From CAXBPY01 sp003455275 (GTDB lineage Bacteria > Bacteroidota > Bacteroidia > Chitinophagales > UBA10324): a stretch of 64,000 bases of DNA. A model generated the notes under the pieces. The model ran no database searches. It worked only from the letters and a program-made list of their open reading frames with translations, and had not been told where the DNA came from. Every line of letters begins with the position of its first letter. Positions within the stretch are counted from its first letter, which is position 1. Location: NCBI GenBank assembly GCA_963977675.1, contig CAXBPY010000005.1, forward strand, positions 1-64,000, written 5' to 3'. Below, one piece after another: positions 63,565 to 64,000 of this stretch. Position numbers and translations under genes: made by a program.

Positions 63565-64000
63565 ATAAACTCAACAAAATTTTTCTCTCTCTCCTTGTCA
63601 CGCTGAGCTTGTCAAAAGGCGCAGCAATTGCACAGGAGCAAAATAATTTCTCATTACAACAATGTGTAGATTATGCACTCAGCCATCAAAGTTCATATCT
63701 GAATGCACAGATAGATGAAGACATTGCGAGGAAGAAAGTGCAGGAACTTCTTGGTGCCGGGCTTCCGCAATTGAATGGAAGCGGCTCGCTGAATGATTAC
63801 ATTGCTATTCCTACCAGTTTAATTCCGGGAGAATTTTTTGGCGCACCTGCAGGCACTTACATCCCTGTGAAATTCGGAACTCAATACAATGCTTCCGGTG
63901 GTTTCGATGCGAGCCAATTGATTTTCGATGGAAAATATTTTGTTGGAGTGCAGGCATCAAAAGCGTTGCAGGAGTTAACGCAGAAGATGACAAACCGCAC
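63561..64000 (+). CDS. TolC-family outer-membrane efflux protein (3' partial)
   Basis: 146 residues before the right edge. The ATG overlaps the TetR stop (ATGA). A signal peptide (1-25; LLVTLSLSK is encoded by the same 27-bp repeat as in the propeller kinase) precedes the mature start NFSLQQCVDYALSHQSSYLNAQID, the opening pattern of outer-membrane efflux proteins. The helical segment DEDIARKKVQELLGAGLPQLNGSGSL and strand FDASQLIFDGKYFVGVQASKAL follow. TolC-type channels take substrates from inner-membrane pumps. The rest of the operon, probably a membrane-fusion protein and an RND pump, is expected beyond the window. Confidence 0.93.
   Translation, partial: MNKLNKIFLSLLVTLSLSKGAAIAQEQNNFSLQQCVDYALSHQSSYLNAQIDEDIARKKVQELLGAGLPQLNGSGSLNDYIAIPTSLIPGEFFGAPAGTYIPVKFGTQYNASGGFDASQLIFDGKYFVGVQASKALQELTQKMTNR
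63590..63616 (+). repeat. 27-bp repeat copy B inside a signal peptide
   Basis: 24/27 identical to 51142-51168 read on the opposite strand, and in the same reading frame. It encodes LLVTLSLSK of the TolC-family signal peptide. Confidence 0.8.

Overview
The window is AT-rich bacterial chromosome from the phylum Bacteroidota (Bacteroidetes). Five predicted exported proteins end in a type IX secretion (T9SS type A) sorting domain with an FPNP/YPNP core. There are also SprB repeats, a TonB-dependent receptor with a carboxypeptidase-like N-terminal domain, a two-component regulator propeller kinase, the Bacteroidota LptD/OstA set, and DUF4369-thioredoxin proteins. Several genes are preceded by TAnnTTTG-like -7 elements, and almost none has a Shine-Dalgarno sequence. 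I see no rRNA, tRNA, CRISPR array, insertion sequence or prophage. No intergenic gap exceeds about 300 bases. The finer lineage cannot be fixed from the sequence alone.

Layout. 1-5.5 kb: the end of a short asparaginase-like gene, an unknown membrane-anchored protein, a dockerin-bearing T9SS protein and a small beta-barrel protein with a cationic tail. 5.5-12.1 kb: an envelope block with an LptD-like translocon on the minus strand, divergent from amidase, MCE/MlaD and OstA-like genes. 12.1-15.7 kb: a minus-strand phosphate operon pstC-pstA-pstB-phoU with no pstS, whose PstC carries what looks like part of a phosphate-binding-protein lobe; 11-bp-spaced Pho-box-like repeats lie upstream. 15.9-23.1 kb: a small secreted protein, a giant BNR/PKD/SprB-repeat T9SS protein and another T9SS protein. 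23.2-26.1 kb: two tandem TlpA-like oxidoreductases and a DUF420 protein, probably one operon.

26.1-32.3 kb (minus): prmA, a T9SS LamG/purple-acid-phosphatase-like protein, tpiA and a GlmU-like nucleotidyltransferase. 32.4-41.5 kb: a response regulator ending in a membrane helix, a T9SS protein, an M1 metallopeptidase, a PEBP lipoprotein, rpe, a TonB-dependent receptor, and pyrF with a NifU-domain protein. 41.6-52.5 kb (minus): TamB, a cyclic-nucleotide-domain histidine kinase, a propeller histidine kinase and a MORN-repeat protein. 52.6-59.2 kb (minus): rpsA (ribosomal protein S1, with a rare strong Shine-Dalgarno and a TTG start) and a 1,490-residue exported protein of unknown function. 59.4-64 kb (plus): PadR-PspC pair, a small secreted protein, a TauE/SafE permease, and a TetR-TolC efflux operon cut by the window edge.

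The main themes are envelope biogenesis (LptD, OstA, MCE, TamB, amidase, outer-membrane proteins), phosphate uptake, T9SS surface proteins and two-component signalling. The less ordinary signals are: a dispersed family of period-7 (heptad) repeats at five or more loci, once inside a coding region and once as a large inverted repeat between phoU and pstB; a 27-bp element reused in the signal peptides of two unrelated proteins; the PstC/PstS-like fusion with its candidate Pho boxes; the Shine-Dalgarno of rpsA; and the membrane-anchored receiver protein.
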